Assembly (NCBI GenBank): GCA_944384585.1 | Contig: CALWTY010000011.1 | Location: forward strand, 1-51,989 | Origin: an uncultured Clostridia bacterium | Lineage (GTDB): Bacteria; Bacillota; Clostridia; Oscillospirales; CAG-272 | Direction: 5' to 3' | Length of the DNA stretch: 51,989 bases | Shown here: in pieces, positions 27,601-35,848 of the stretch | Layout of the letters: each line of letters starts with the position of its first letter | How positions within the stretch are numbered: the first letter of the stretch is position 1 | Notes under the pieces: model-generated | Told to the model about the DNA's origin: nothing | Seen by the model: only the letters and a program-made list of their open reading frames with translations | Database searches by the model: none | Program-made: the position numbers and the translations under genes

Positions 27601-29228
27601 CCGTCCGATCCGATGTAGACCGAGGTGTCGGTGACGATTTCCTCGCGGATGGCGTCGATCGGGGGATTGGTGACCTGCGCGAACAGCTGCTTGAAATATT
27701 GGAAGAGCGACTGATGCTTTTCCGAGAGAACGGCGAGCGGAATGTCCGTCCCCATCGAGGAGGTCGGCTCACTGCCGTTTTTGGCCATCGGCAGGATCGC
27801 GTCCTTGATGTCCTCATAGGTGTAGCCGAAGACCTTATAGAGCCGGTCGCGCTCGCTCTGCGTGTGATTTTCGACCTTTTTATTGGGGATCGGCAGCTCC
27901 TTGAGGCGGACGAGATTCATGTCAAGCCACTCCCCGTAGGGACAGCGGGAGGCATAGTGACGCTTGCATTCGTCGTCGGAGATCAGACGCTTTTTGACGG
28001 TATCGACCAGCAGCATTTTCCCCGGCTCAAGGCGGCTTTTCTTCACGATATGCCCGGCAGGGATATCAAGCACGCCGACCTCGGAGGAAAGGATCAGCAT
28101 ATTGTCGTCTGTGATATAGTAGCGGGCGGGGCGCAGACCGTTGCGGTCCAGCACCGCGCCGACGGTGTCGCCGTCCGAGAAAAGAATGGCGGCAGGGCCG
28201 TCCCACGGCTCCATCATCGTCGAATAGTAGTGATAGAAATCGCGCTTTTCGTGGGAGATATTGCGGTCGTTGCGCCAGGGCTCCGGGATGGTGATCATGA
28301 CGGCGAGAGGAAGCTCCAGCCCGTTCATCACAAGGAACTCCAGTGTGTTGTCCAGCATGGCGGAGTCGGAGCCGGAGGAGTTGACGACGGGGAGGATCTT
28401 GTCCATATCCTCGTCCGGGAAGACGCGGCTCTTCATCGTCTCTTCCCGCGCCATCATCCGGTCGACGTTGCCGCGGATGGTGTTGATCTCTCCGTTGTGC
28501 AGGATAAAGCGGTTGGGATGGGCGCGCTCCCAGCTCGGATTGGTATTGGTGGAGAAGCGGGAATGCACCATCGCGATGGCGCAGGTATAGTCGGGGTCGC
28601 GCAGATCCTGATAGAAGGCGCGGAGCTGGCCGACAAGGAACATTCCCTTATAGACGATGGTGCGGGAGGACAGGGAGGAAACATAGGTGTTGTCGTTGCT
28701 CTGCTCAAAGAGACGGCGGATGATATAGAGCTTCCGGTCGAAGGGAAGACCCGGTTCGATGCCGGCAGGCTTCCTGAGGAAGCACTGCATGATAAAGGGC
28801 ATACATTCTCTTGCGCGCTTGCCGAGAATATCGCTCTCCACCGGCACCTCCCGCCAGCCGAGGAAGGGCACGCCTTCCTTTTCCGCGATGATCTCCAGCA
28901 TTTTCAGGGCCTGACTCCGCTTCAGCGTGTCCTGCGGGAAGAAGAACATCCCGACGCCGTATTCCCGCTCCCCGCCCAGCTCGATGCCGAGGGAGGCGGC
29001 GGTTTTCCGGAAGAAGGCGTGGGGGATCTGGGTCAGAATGCCGACGCCGTCTCCCGTCTCGCCGTCAGCGTCCTTGCCGGCGCGATGCTCCAGCTTTTCG
29101 ACGATGCCGAGGGCGCGGTCGAGAATGGCATGGCTCTTCTGACCGTCGATGCTGACGATCGCGCCGATGCCGCAGGCGTCATGTTCAAAATCTTCTCTTA
29201 AAAGTCCTTTCGGAGAGTGTTCCATCAT
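24690..29228 (-). CDS. gltB: Glutamate synthase large subunit
   Basis: A 1512-residue protein, the full length of the family. The N-terminal glutamine amidotransferase nucleophile is C19 in DACGIGAI, so an 18-residue propeptide is probably removed. A central domain, an FMN/2-oxoglutarate domain (GEGGEDPRRFG, then GGTGAAP) and a C-terminal beta-helix domain follow. The 3Fe-4S ligands are the three cysteines of GCLMMRVCNLDTCPAG. It makes glutamate with GltD, downstream of the ammonia captured by the glutamine synthetase encoded nearby. AAAGGAA lies at good distance from 29228. It is separated from nadE by only 47 bp and is likely co-transcribed with it. Confidence 0.95.
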   Translation of the reverse strand: MMEHSPKGLLREDFEHDACGIGAIVSIDGQKSHAILDRALGIVEKLEHRAGKDADGETGDGVGILTQIPHAFFRKTAASLGIELGGEREYGVGMFFFPQDTLKRSQALKMLEIIAEKEGVPFLGWREVPVESDILGKRARECMPFIMQCFLRKPAGIEPGLPFDRKLYIIRRLFEQSNDNTYVSSLSSRTIVYKGMFLVGQLRAFYQDLRDPDYTCAIAMVHSRFSTNTNPSWERAHPNRFILHNGEINTIRGNVDRMMAREETMKSRVFPDEDMDKILPVVNSSGSDSAMLDNTLEFLVMNGLELPLAVMITIPEPWRNDRNISHEKRDFYHYYSTMMEPWDGPAAILFSDGDTVGAVLDRNGLRPARYYITDDNMLILSSEVGVLDIPAGHIVKKSRLEPGKMLLVDTVKKRLISDDECKRHYASRCPYGEWLDMNLVRLKELPIPNKKVENHTQSERDRLYKVFGYTYEDIKDAILPMAKNGSEPTSSMGTDIPLAVLSEKHQSLFQYFKQLFAQVTNPPIDAIREEIVTDTSVYIGSDGNLLEEAAANCRVLQIHNPILTSVDLMKIKAIRRPGFKCETVSLLYYKNTSLERALDHLFVACDRAYRNGANIIILSDRGVDENHVAIPSLLAVSAMEQYLIRTKKRTAVSLVLESGEPREVHQFAALLGYGARAVNPYLAQECIEELIDKGMLDKDPSAAVNDYNSAILHGIVKIASKMGISTIQSYQSSQIFEAIGIRRDVIDKYFTNTVSRVGGIGLKEIEEGVEWRHSHAFDPLGLGTDTTLDSIGRHKLRSGEDKEDHMYSPETVVALRDATHSGSYARFKEYSALVDNERKPHTLRGLLDFCFDEHTPIPLSEVEPASGIVRRFKTGAMSYGSISQEAHECMAIAMNRLGGKSNTGEGGEDPRRFGTEKNSAIKQVASGRFGVTGEYLINAQEIQIKMAQGAKPGEGGHLPGKKVYPWIAKTRYSTPGVSLISPPPHHDIYSIEDLAQLIYDLKNANRSARISVKLVSEAGVGTVAAGVAKAGAQVVLISGYDGGTGAAPQSSIHHAGLPWELGLSEAHQTLIRNGLRSKVILETDGKLMTGRDVAIAAILGAEEFGFATAPLVSMGCLMMRVCNLDTCPAGIATQNPELRRRFCGKPEYVMNFMLFIAEELREIMAKLGVRTLNDLVGHTEYIKIRETKYTKRSETVDFSAILPAPEGNGVHFEPEHIYDFKLEQTLDMSRILPEFKKYLASGKPHAMSLDVCSTNRTLGTVFGSEVTKKFRNTLPDDTFTLNCRGGGGQSFGAFIPKGVTMRLEGDSNDYFGKGLSGGKLIVCPPAGSGFEAEKNIIIGNVALYGATSGQAYINGMAGERFCVRNSGAIAVVEGVGDHGCEYMTGGKAVILGPTGKNFAAGMSGGIAYVLDIRHDFYQRLNKSLVTMTEVTEKHDAEELRTMIAAHVEATGSAIGKRILSDFASYLPDFKKIVPVDYGNMLAAIAQLSEKGLDREQAELEAFYAVTGKKGRE

Positions 29229-29275
29229 ATCATTCCTTTCACGGGTCGGGTTGGATGAAGGGCGTTATTCCGGGA

Positions 29276-31192
29276 TCATAAAAGCTCAAGCTCCTTCAGC
29301 CACAGGGCGGCGGAGGCATCGGAGGGCATTCTCAGATCGCCTCGCGGGGAGAGGGTCACCGAGCCGACCTTCGGGCCGTCCGGCAGACAGGAGCGCTTGA
29401 ACTGCTGACTGAAGAAGCGTCTGACGAAGGTCTTCAGCCAGAAGAGGATAGTCGTATCGCTGTAAAGCTCCCCGTAGGCCAGCCGTGCCAGCCGATATAT
29501 CTTGGCGGGGGAGGAGCCGAAGCGAAGCATATGATAGAGGAAGAAATCGTGCAGCTCATACGGTCCGACAAGATCCTCCGTCCTCTGCGCGATTTCGCCG
29601 TTCGGATCGGCGGGAAGCAGCTCGGGGGAGACGGGGGTGTCCAGGATGTCAAGCAATACCCGGGACAGCCCGTCGGGGCTTCTCTCCGCCTCATACCGCA
29701 CGATATAGCGCACCAGCGTCTTGGGGACCGAGGCGTTGACGCCGTACATGGACATATGGTCGCCGTTATAGGTGGCCCAGCCGAGCGCCAGCTCCGAAAG
29801 ATCCCCCGTTCCGATGACAAGCCCGCCGGTCTTGTTGGCGAGATCCATCAGCACCTGGGTGCGCTCTCTGGCCTGGGAGTTTTCGTAGGTGACGTCAAGG
29901 CATGTCTCGTCGTGCCCGATATCGCGGAAATGCTGACGCACCGCGTCGGTAATATTGATCTCCCGCAGCGAGACGCCGAGCTGCTCGCAGAGCTTGACGG
30001 CGTTTGATTTGGTACGGCGGGTCGTTCCGAAGCAGGGCATGGTGACCGCCTCGATCTCCCTGCGGTCGCGTCCCGCCAGATCAAAGGCTCTGACCGCCAC
30101 CAAAAGGGCGAGGGTGCTGTCGAGACCGCCCGAAATGCCGATGACGGCGGTTTTGGCGCGGGTATGCTCGATCCGCTTCTTCAGCCCGTAGGACTGGATG
30201 CGGAGGATCGATTCGGCACGCTCTCTGATCTGATCATCGTAGGGCGGGACGAAGGGATTGCGGTCGAACGAACGGGTCAGCACGGTGTCGCGCAGCTCCT
30301 GCGAAAAGCCGATCCTCTCAAAGCGGGGGGCGGCCCTGTAGGTCGTGATGCGATGGCGTTCGTGGCAGAGGCGCTTGACGTCGATCTCGCTGATCAGAAG
30401 CGAAGCATTCTCAAAGGGCTTGTTCTCCGCGAGGATCGTGCCGTTTTCCGCGATGATGTGATGACTTGAGAAGACCATGTCCTGCGTCGATTCCGAGGGA
30501 GCGGCGTTGCTGTAGACATAGCCGCAGACAAGTCTTGCGGAGGTGGAGCTGAGCAGCAGGCGGCGGTACGCCTCCTTGCCGATGACCTCGTTTGAGGCGG
30601 AGGGGTTGCATAGGATGACGGCGCCCGCCTCCGCCAGCGCAGAGGAGGGGGGACAGGCGACCCAAAGATCCTCGCAAAGCTCGACGCCGAAGCGGTATTC
30701 CGGCAGCTCGCGGCACTCAAAGATCAGATCCGTCCCGAAGGGAACGGTCTGCCCGCAGAGGGTGACCGGGCGGCTTCCGCCGCCGAGCAGGGAGGCGGAG
30801 GAAAACTGCCTTGCCTCATAGAATTCCCCGTAGCCGGGGATGTGGGTCTTGGGGATCAGTCCGAGAATCCGCCCCTTGTGCAGCACCGCCGCGCAGTTAT
30901 AGAGCTTGTCGCAGAAGCGGAAGGGAAGTCCCAGCACCGCGATCGGGTAGAGAGATTCCGTCTCGCGGCAGATTCGCTCCAGCGCCGGCTCGACGGCATC
31001 TGACAGCCGGTCGGAGAAGAAGAGATCGCCGCAGGTATAGCCGGTGAGACAAAGCTCCGGCAGAACGAGCAGATTGACGCCCTCCCGATCGGCCTCGCGA
31101 AACTTGGCGATGATGCGTTCGGTATTGGTATCGACGTCTGCGACGGTGATCTCAACGGAGGCCGCCGCGGTTTTGATAAATCCCTGTTTCAT
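29276..31192 (-). CDS. nadE: Glutamine-dependent NAD+ synthetase
   Basis: A 638-residue two-domain enzyme. The N-terminal nitrilase-like glutaminase has its triad in LPELCLTGYT (Glu), LIPKTHIPGYGEFYE (Lys) and GVELCEDLWV (Cys). The C-terminal synthetase has the ATP-binding SGGLDST loop. It converts deamido-NAD to NAD with ammonia channelled from glutamine. It has its own promoter, and an 11-nt-spaced hairpin (CGGAGC/GCTCCG, 31203-31219) lies just before the start, with no strong Shine-Dalgarno. It leads an apparent nadE-gltB-gltD operon, linking NAD synthesis to glutamine use. Confidence 0.94.
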   Translation of the reverse strand: MKQGFIKTAAASVEITVADVDTNTERIIAKFREADREGVNLLVLPELCLTGYTCGDLFFSDRLSDAVEPALERICRETESLYPIAVLGLPFRFCDKLYNCAAVLHKGRILGLIPKTHIPGYGEFYEARQFSSASLLGGGSRPVTLCGQTVPFGTDLIFECRELPEYRFGVELCEDLWVACPPSSALAEAGAVILCNPSASNEVIGKEAYRRLLLSSTSARLVCGYVYSNAAPSESTQDMVFSSHHIIAENGTILAENKPFENASLLISEIDVKRLCHERHRITTYRAAPRFERIGFSQELRDTVLTRSFDRNPFVPPYDDQIRERAESILRIQSYGLKKRIEHTRAKTAVIGISGGLDSTLALLVAVRAFDLAGRDRREIEAVTMPCFGTTRRTKSNAVKLCEQLGVSLREINITDAVRQHFRDIGHDETCLDVTYENSQARERTQVLMDLANKTGGLVIGTGDLSELALGWATYNGDHMSMYGVNASVPKTLVRYIVRYEAERSPDGLSRVLLDILDTPVSPELLPADPNGEIAQRTEDLVGPYELHDFFLYHMLRFGSSPAKIYRLARLAYGELYSDTTILFWLKTFVRRFFSQQFKRSCLPDGPKVGSVTLSPRGDLRMPSDASAALWLKELELL

Positions 31193-31260
31193 TTCGGATC
31201 AACGGAGCGATATGCTCCGACCTTTCATATAATATCGTGCGGAATAGAGTTCCCTACAAT

Positions 31261-31289
31261 ATTATACACGCAAAAGCGGGGCAATACAA
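31261..31289 (-). promoter_or_regulatory. Sigma-A promoter of nadE-gltBD
   Basis: On the minus strand, TTGTAT (31289-31284), a 17-bp spacer and a perfect TATAAT (31266-31261). It starts directly after the asnB terminator and about 70 nt before nadE. Confidence 0.7.
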
Positions 31290-31290
31290 G

Positions 31291-31320
31291 AGAAAAATCG
31301 CGGCAGACGCCGATTTTTCT
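31291..31320 (-). terminator. Terminator of asnB
   Basis: AGAAAAATCG (31291-31300) pairs with CGATTTTTCT (31311-31320). On the minus strand the descending arm contains five T. It begins at the asnB stop codon. Confidence 0.75.
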
Positions 31321-32900
31321 TACTTTCCGCTGTCGCCGTAGTTGGAGAGGACACGCGCCGAGGGATCTTTGACGTCACAGCCCTCCCAGCTGCGGTTCGG
31401 CATCCAGAAATCCGCCACCATTTCCGCCTGATGGGGATAGAATTCCTCGAACAGCTCGCGGTAGAGCAGGGATTCCTTGGTGAAGGGGGCGGCAAAGTCG
31501 TAGGCTGCCGCTTTTTCGGAGAATTCCTCGTCGGTGTAGCGCTCCTCGGCGTATTGCTTGAGATAATCGACCATCGAGTGCCCGACAGCGTCGCTGAAGG
31601 CGGCCTTTTCCCGCATCAGGATGCTTTCGGGCAGCAGATCGCCCGCAAAGGCGCGCCGGAGCAGGTATTTTCCCTTGCCGTAGCGGTTGAGCTTCAGCTC
31701 CGGATCAAGGCTCATGACATAGGAGACGAAGTCGAGATCTCCGAAGGGGACCCGTGCCTCGATGGAGTTGGCGGAGATGCAGCGGTCGGCGCGGAGAACG
31801 TCGTACATATACAGCTCCCGCACCCGCTTCTCCGCCTCCTTCTGGAATTCCTCGGCGGAGGGGGCGAAGTCGGTGTATTTGTAGCCGAAAAGCTCGTCTG
31901 AAATCTCGCCGGTGAGCAGGACACGGACGTCGGTGGTGCGGTGGATCTCCCTGCAGAGCAGATACATTCCGATGGAGGCACGGATGGTGGTGATATCATA
32001 CGTTCCGAGAACCGAGACGACTTCCGGCAGGGCGGCGATCACATCCTCCCTGGAGATGATGACCTCGGTGTGCAGGCTTCCGATGTAATCGGCGGTCTCC
32101 CTGGCGTACTTGAGGTCGATGGCGTCCCCGCTCATTCCGATGGCAAAGGTGCGGATCGGCTTTCCGAGAAGCCTTGCCGAAACGGCGCAGACCAGCGAGG
32201 AATCGAGTCCGCCGCTGAGCAGGAAGCCGAGGGGCGCGTCGGCGTCCAGACGCTTTTCAATGCCCAGCACCAGCTTTTCCTTGATGTTCCGGCAGACGAT
32301 ATCAAGCGCCTCGCGGTGGAAGGCATCGGGATTTGCGATGTCCCGATAGCAGACGAAGCGGCCGTCGGCGTAATAATGCCCGGGCGGAAAGGGGATCACC
32401 TTCCGACAGAGGGGCACGAGGTTTTTGGCTTCGCTGGCAAAGAGGATCGCGCCCTCCTCGTCATAGCCGTAGAAGAGAGGGCGGATGCCGATCGGATCCC
32501 GGGCGGCGATCAGCTGCTTTTTGCTGCCGTCGTAGAGGATCAGCGCGTATTCGGCGTCGAGCATTTCAAACATCCGGTATCCGTATTCGCGGTAGAGCGG
32601 CAGAAGAATCTCGCAGTCGGAATCGCTCTCGAAGCGATAGCCTTTTACCTGAAGCTCCCGCTTCAGCCGCCGGAATCCGTAGATCTCGCCGTTGCAGACC
32701 AGAAGATCGTCTCCCAGCCCGAAGGGCTGCATTCCCGAGTCGGTCAGATCCATGATGGCAAGACGCTGAAAGCCGAGGAAGCCCTTTCCGAGAGGAAGGA
32801 AGCGCATATCGTCAGGACCTCTTGAATGGGTTTTGCGGAAGGCGTCGCAGAGTTTATGCTTCGGGATCAGGGAGCCGGAATATCCGAAAACAGAACACAT
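31320..32900 (-). CDS. asnB: Asparagine synthetase (glutamine-hydrolysing)
   Basis: A 526-residue class II amidotransferase. The N-terminal nucleophile is C2 in MCSVFGYSG, exposed after removal of the initiator methionine, and the glutaminase domain covers about residues 2-190. The synthetase domain has the pyrophosphate loop SGGLDSSL. It makes asparagine from aspartate, glutamine and ATP. The start at 32900 is fixed by this N-terminus; the frame upstream runs through a T-box leader and is not coding. It is a little shorter than the usual 550 or so residues. The T-box with an asparagine specifier shows control by uncharged tRNA-Asn. Confidence 0.94.
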   Translation of the reverse strand: MCSVFGYSGSLIPKHKLCDAFRKTHSRGPDDMRFLPLGKGFLGFQRLAIMDLTDSGMQPFGLGDDLLVCNGEIYGFRRLKRELQVKGYRFESDSDCEILLPLYREYGYRMFEMLDAEYALILYDGSKKQLIAARDPIGIRPLFYGYDEEGAILFASEAKNLVPLCRKVIPFPPGHYYADGRFVCYRDIANPDAFHREALDIVCRNIKEKLVLGIEKRLDADAPLGFLLSGGLDSSLVCAVSARLLGKPIRTFAIGMSGDAIDLKYARETADYIGSLHTEVIISREDVIAALPEVVSVLGTYDITTIRASIGMYLLCREIHRTTDVRVLLTGEISDELFGYKYTDFAPSAEEFQKEAEKRVRELYMYDVLRADRCISANSIEARVPFGDLDFVSYVMSLDPELKLNRYGKGKYLLRRAFAGDLLPESILMREKAAFSDAVGHSMVDYLKQYAEERYTDEEFSEKAAAYDFAAPFTKESLLYRELFEEFYPHQAEMVADFWMPNRSWEGCDVKDPSARVLSNYGDSGK

Positions 32901-32924
32901 GGCAGGGTAACCTCTTTCAATGTT

Positions 32925-33215
32925 AATAATAAGCGCACAGCTCACCCGCGACCGAATGGTCGGCATAATAGGGCGAAGCTGTGCGCTCGCGGTACCACCT
33001 ATCTTGGTTCTCGTCGGGCTCTTACAAGCCCTTTCCCGATAACGGGGGAAGGCCGGCGCTCCTACTTGCCGTCGGGCGTTCGGTTTGCTGCTCGGAAGTG
33101 TTCTTTCCCGCCGTTGCCGACCGAGGGCTTCCAGCCCGGAACGGATTGCGTTCATCGACCCTCTTCTCTGGCGGAGGCAGATCGGCGGTACTTTTCTTCG
33201 TCATGGCATTTGTCT
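32925..33215 (-). promoter_or_regulatory. T-box leader (tRNA-Asn) of asnB
   Basis: The minus strand carries a full T-box leader. Stem I begins with a GACGAAGAAAAGTA segment (about 33202-33189). An AGAGA element follows near 33168. A specifier AAC (33102-33100) lies in a GGAAAGAACACTTCC context. The T-box sequence AGGTGGTACCGCG (33000-32988) overlaps the start of a terminator whose arms are AGCGCACAGCT (32987-32977) and AGCTGTGCGCT (32942-32932), followed by TATTATT. The AAC codon specifies asparagine, fitting the downstream asnB. Uncharged tRNA-Asn should stabilise the antiterminator. No clear separate promoter is visible, so read-through from glnN is possible. Confidence 0.9.
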
Positions 33216-33239
33216 GTTCAGTTTGAGGGGGAAACGGGT

Positions 33240-35333
33240 TCAGCGAACTCCGAAGAGCATATCGCCGTAGGATGGCATCGGCCAGAAGTCCTCCGCCGTC
33301 AGCGTCTCGGCTTCGTCGCAGGTGATGCGGAGCTCGTTCATGGCGGGGATGACGGTGTCCTTATAGTACATGGCAAGCGCCTCGTAGGAGGAGATGGCCT
33401 TGGCACCGGCGATCGAAAGCTCCAGCTTCTTGACCTTGGCAAGTGCCGAGCTGTTGAGCGCTGAAAGCTTGGAGACCAGCTCGCATTCCACCGAGCTGTC
33501 GGCATTCTCAACGGCCTGCTTCATCAGAACGGCGGTCTCTGCGAGGGAGCGGATGTACTTCGAAACGGCGGGGAGGATTTCCTTCCTTGCCATATCCACC
33601 ATGGTCAGCGCCTCGATGTTGATGACCTTGCAGTAATTCTCCAGCATGATCTCGTGGCGGGAGCGAAGCTCGGTCTCCGAGAAGATCTTGTTGTCGGTGA
33701 AGAGCTTGACATTCTTCTCATCGAGCAGATGGGCGAGGGCGTCGGGGGTAGCCTTGAGGTTGTAAAGCCCGCGCCTGGCGGCCTCGGCCACCCAGGAGTC
33801 GTCATAGCCGTTGCCGTTGAAGATGATGCGCTTATGCTCCTTGATGGTGGTGTGGATCAGATCGTGGAGGGTATCCTCAAAGTTCTCGGCGGTTTCGAGA
33901 ATATCGGCAAAGCCCTTCAGCTCCTCTGCCACCGCCGTGTTCAGCACGGTGTTGGCGTCGGAGACGGAGGCTGCAGAGCCGAGCATACGGAACTCAAACT
34001 TGTTGCCGGTGAAGGCGAAGGGTGAGGTTCTGTTGCGGTCGGTGGTGTCCTTCGGGAATTTCGGAAGGATGTGGACGCCGATGCGGAGCAGCTCCTTTTC
34101 CTTCACGCCGTAGGCGCTCTCGGTCTCAATGGCCTCAAGCACATCCCTCAGCTCGTCCCCGATAAACATCGAGACGATGGCGGGAGGCGCCTCGTTCGCG
34201 CCGAGACGGTGATCGTTGCCGGCGGAGGCTACCGAGATGCGGAGCAGATCCTGATATTCGTCGACGGCCTTGATGACGGCGCTGAAGAAGATCAGGAACT
34301 GGGCATTCTCATAGGGGGTCTCGCCCGGCTCAAGCAGATTGACGCCGGTGTTGGTGGAGATCGACCAGTTGTTGTGCTTGCCGCTTCCGTTCACGCCGGC
34401 AAAGGGCTTTTCGTGGAGCAGACAGACAAGGCCGTGCTTCTTGGCGACGTTCTGGAGCGTCTCCATGATGATCTGGTTGTGATCGGCGGCGATGTTGGTG
34501 GTGGAGAAGATCGGGGCAAGCTCATGCTGCGCCGGCGCGACCTCGTTGTGCTCTGTCTTGGCCAATACGCCGAGCTTCCAGAGCTCCTCGTTGACGTCGT
34601 TCATGAAGGCGGCGATGCGGGGCTTGATGGAGCCGAAATAATGATCGTCCAGCTCCTGTCCCTTCGGGGATTTCGCGCCGAAGAGGGTGCGGCCGGTGTA
34701 GATCAGGTCCTTTCTCTTATCGAACATCTCCTTGGGTACAAGGAAATATTCCTGCTCGGCGCCGACGGTGGTTTTGACGGAGCTGACGTCGGTGTTGCCG
34801 AAGAGACGGAGAACGCGGAGCGCCTGCTTGTTGATGCGCTCCATCGAGCGGAGCAGAGGCGTTTTCTTGTCAAGCGCCTCCCCGCCGTAGGAGCAGAAGG
34901 CGGTGGGAATGCAAAGGGTGGTTCCCTTGATAAAGGCATAGGAGGAGGGGTCCCAGGCGGTGTAGCCTCTGGCCTCGAAGGTGGCGCGCAGGCCGCCGGA
35001 GGGGAAGGAGGAAGCGTCGGGCTCGCCTCTGACAAGCTCTTTTCCGGAGAATTCCATGATCACCTTGCCGTCGTCGGTGGGACTGATGAAGCTGTCGTGC
35101 TTTTCGGCGGTGATGCCGGTCATCGGCTGGAACCAATGGGTGTAATGGGTGGCGCCCTTTTCGATCGCCCAATCCTTCATGGCGTTGGCGACAACGTTGG
35201 CGACCTCAAGATCGAGATGCTTGCCGTTCTTTATGGTACGCTGCATAGCCTTGTAGGTCTCTTTCGGCAGCTTTTCTTTCATGGTCACATCGTTAAAAAC
35301 GAGAGAACCGAAGGCTTCTGTCACAGTGCTCAT
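33240..35333 (-). CDS. glnN: Type III glutamine synthetase
   Basis: A 697-residue glutamine synthetase of the large GS-III class, which has about 700 residues, compared with about 450 for GS-I. Class signatures include [12 protein letters not shown] and [16 protein letters not shown] in the N-terminal half, plus [34 protein letters not shown] and [16 protein letters not shown] around the active site. It combines ammonia with glutamate. The start at 35333 is preferred over the ATG at 35339 because AAGGAG lies 7 nt away from it but only 1 nt from the other. The promoter is a perfect consensus and the short leader carries a terminator, so expression is probably set by conditional termination. 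It is divergent to the ammonium transporter. Confidence 0.94.
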   Translation of the reverse strand: MSTVTEAFGSLVFNDVTMKEKLPKETYKAMQRTIKNGKHLDLEVANVVANAMKDWAIEKGATHYTHWFQPMTGITAEKHDSFISPTDDGKVIMEFSGKELVRGEPDASSFPSGGLRATFEARGYTAWDPSSYAFIKGTTLCIPTAFCSYGGEALDKKTPLLRSMERINKQALRVLRLFGNTDVSSVKTTVGAEQEYFLVPKEMFDKRKDLIYTGRTLFGAKSPKGQELDDHYFGSIKPRIAAFMNDVNEELWKLGVLAKTEHNEVAPAQHELAPIFSTTNIAADHNQIIMETLQNVAKKHGLVCLLHEKPFAGVNGSGKHNNWSISTNTGVNLLEPGETPYENAQFLIFFSAVIKAVDEYQDLLRISVASAGNDHRLGANEAPPAIVSMFIGDELRDVLEAIETESAYGVKEKELLRIGVHILPKFPKDTTDRNRTSPFAFTGNKFEFRMLGSAASVSDANTVLNTAVAEELKGFADILETAENFEDTLHDLIHTTIKEHKRIIFNGNGYDDSWVAEAARRGLYNLKATPDALAHLLDEKNVKLFTDNKIFSETELRSRHEIMLENYCKVINIEALTMVDMARKEILPAVSKYIRSLAETAVLMKQAVENADSSVECELVSKLSALNSSALAKVKKLELSIAGAKAISSYEALAMYYKDTVIPAMNELRITCDEAETLTAEDFWPMPSYGDMLFGVR

Positions 35334-35370
35334 AATCATACTCCTTTAAACCTGAATCTGGATTCCGAAT

Positions 35371-35410
35371 GAAAAAAGGCGTCAGCGATCCTGCAATCAC
35401 TGACGCCTTT
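35371..35410 (-). terminator. Terminator in the glnN leader
   Basis: On the minus strand, AAAGGCGTCAG (35410-35400), a 14-nt loop, and CTGACGCCTTT (35385-35375) continuing into six T in all (35377-35372). It lies between the glnN promoter and its Shine-Dalgarno site, so it would stop glnN transcription unless relieved. No other transcript approaches from this side. Confidence 0.8.
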
Positions 35411-35425
35411 GTCGTGTACGATACC

Positions 35426-35454
35426 ATTATATGCCCTTTTTCTTCGGATGTCAA
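35426..35454 (-). promoter_or_regulatory. Consensus sigma-A promoter of glnN
   Basis: On the minus strand a perfect TTGACA (35454-35449), a 17-bp spacer and a perfect TATAAT (35431-35426). The predicted start near 35419 places the leader hairpin about 10 nt into the RNA. Confidence 0.9.
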
Positions 35455-35613
35455 GGGGTTTGCAAAAGAAATTCCGATTCTGCGTAACAGCCAAAAAACG
35501 GCGCTGAATTCCGTCCGAATTGCATAAAACGACAAAAATATTTCGCTGTTTTCCGATTTATACAATAAATATACAGCGCGATTTTCCTTCTGACGTTTTT
35601 TTGAAAAAAATGC

Positions 35614-35642
35614 TTGACAAAAATTCAAAACGGAGGTATAAT
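35614..35642 (+). promoter_or_regulatory. Consensus sigma-A promoter of amt-glnB
   Basis: A perfect TTGACA (35614-35619), a 17-bp spacer and a perfect TATAAT (35637-35642). The predicted start is near 35649, about 200 nt before the start codon. An unregulated promoter of this strength would be unusual for an ammonium transporter, which fits control within the leader. Confidence 0.9.
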
Positions 35643-35655
35643 CGGAACATCGAAC

Positions 35656-35785
35656 AAAGGCGTTCACGGTAGGAAGCACTTCTGCCGTGAACGCCTTTGC
35701 CGCTCCGGCGGCAAAGCAGCGCTCCGAATACAGTATTTCGCGACAATGACGTTGAGAAATCTCCTGACGTCGCTGTCGCTTTTTT
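35656..35785 (+). promoter_or_regulatory. Structured leader and terminator of amt-glnB
   Basis: Hairpin 1: AAAGGCGTTCACGG (35656-35669) with its perfect complement (35685-35698), beginning within the first 10 nt of the RNA. Hairpin 2: TTTGCCG (35696-35702) with CGGCAAA (35709-35715); it shares three bases with hairpin 1, so the two compete. Terminator: GCGACA and GACGT (35740-35752) with ACGTC and TGTCGC (35767-35779), then six T (35780-35785). The segment CAGCG (35717-35721) could pair with CGCTG (35771-35775) inside the terminator arm as an antiterminator. Hairpin 1 resembles the head of the glnN leader hairpin. Confidence 0.75.
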
Positions 35786-35848
35786 CATCCGGATCCCGGC
35801 GCTATGCGTTTGATCATATATTTTTCATGAAAGAGGGTAACCAACATT

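Noticed and set aside
23288..29201. Several 400-550-residue open frames on the plus strand opposite gltD and gltB
   Set aside because: All lie within well-supported genes, have no family signatures and share the same biased composition. They are shadow frames.
34071..35372. 433-residue open frame on the plus strand opposite glnN
   Set aside because: It is antisense to a clear GS-III gene; the translation is repetitive Gly/Asp/Glu/Leu without motifs.
35656..35698. Glutamine riboswitch reading of the amt leader hairpin
   Set aside because: Some words (CGTTCA, TAGGAAG, GAACGC) recall the glutamine riboswitch, but here they form one continuous perfect hairpin rather than the three-way arrangement of that RNA.
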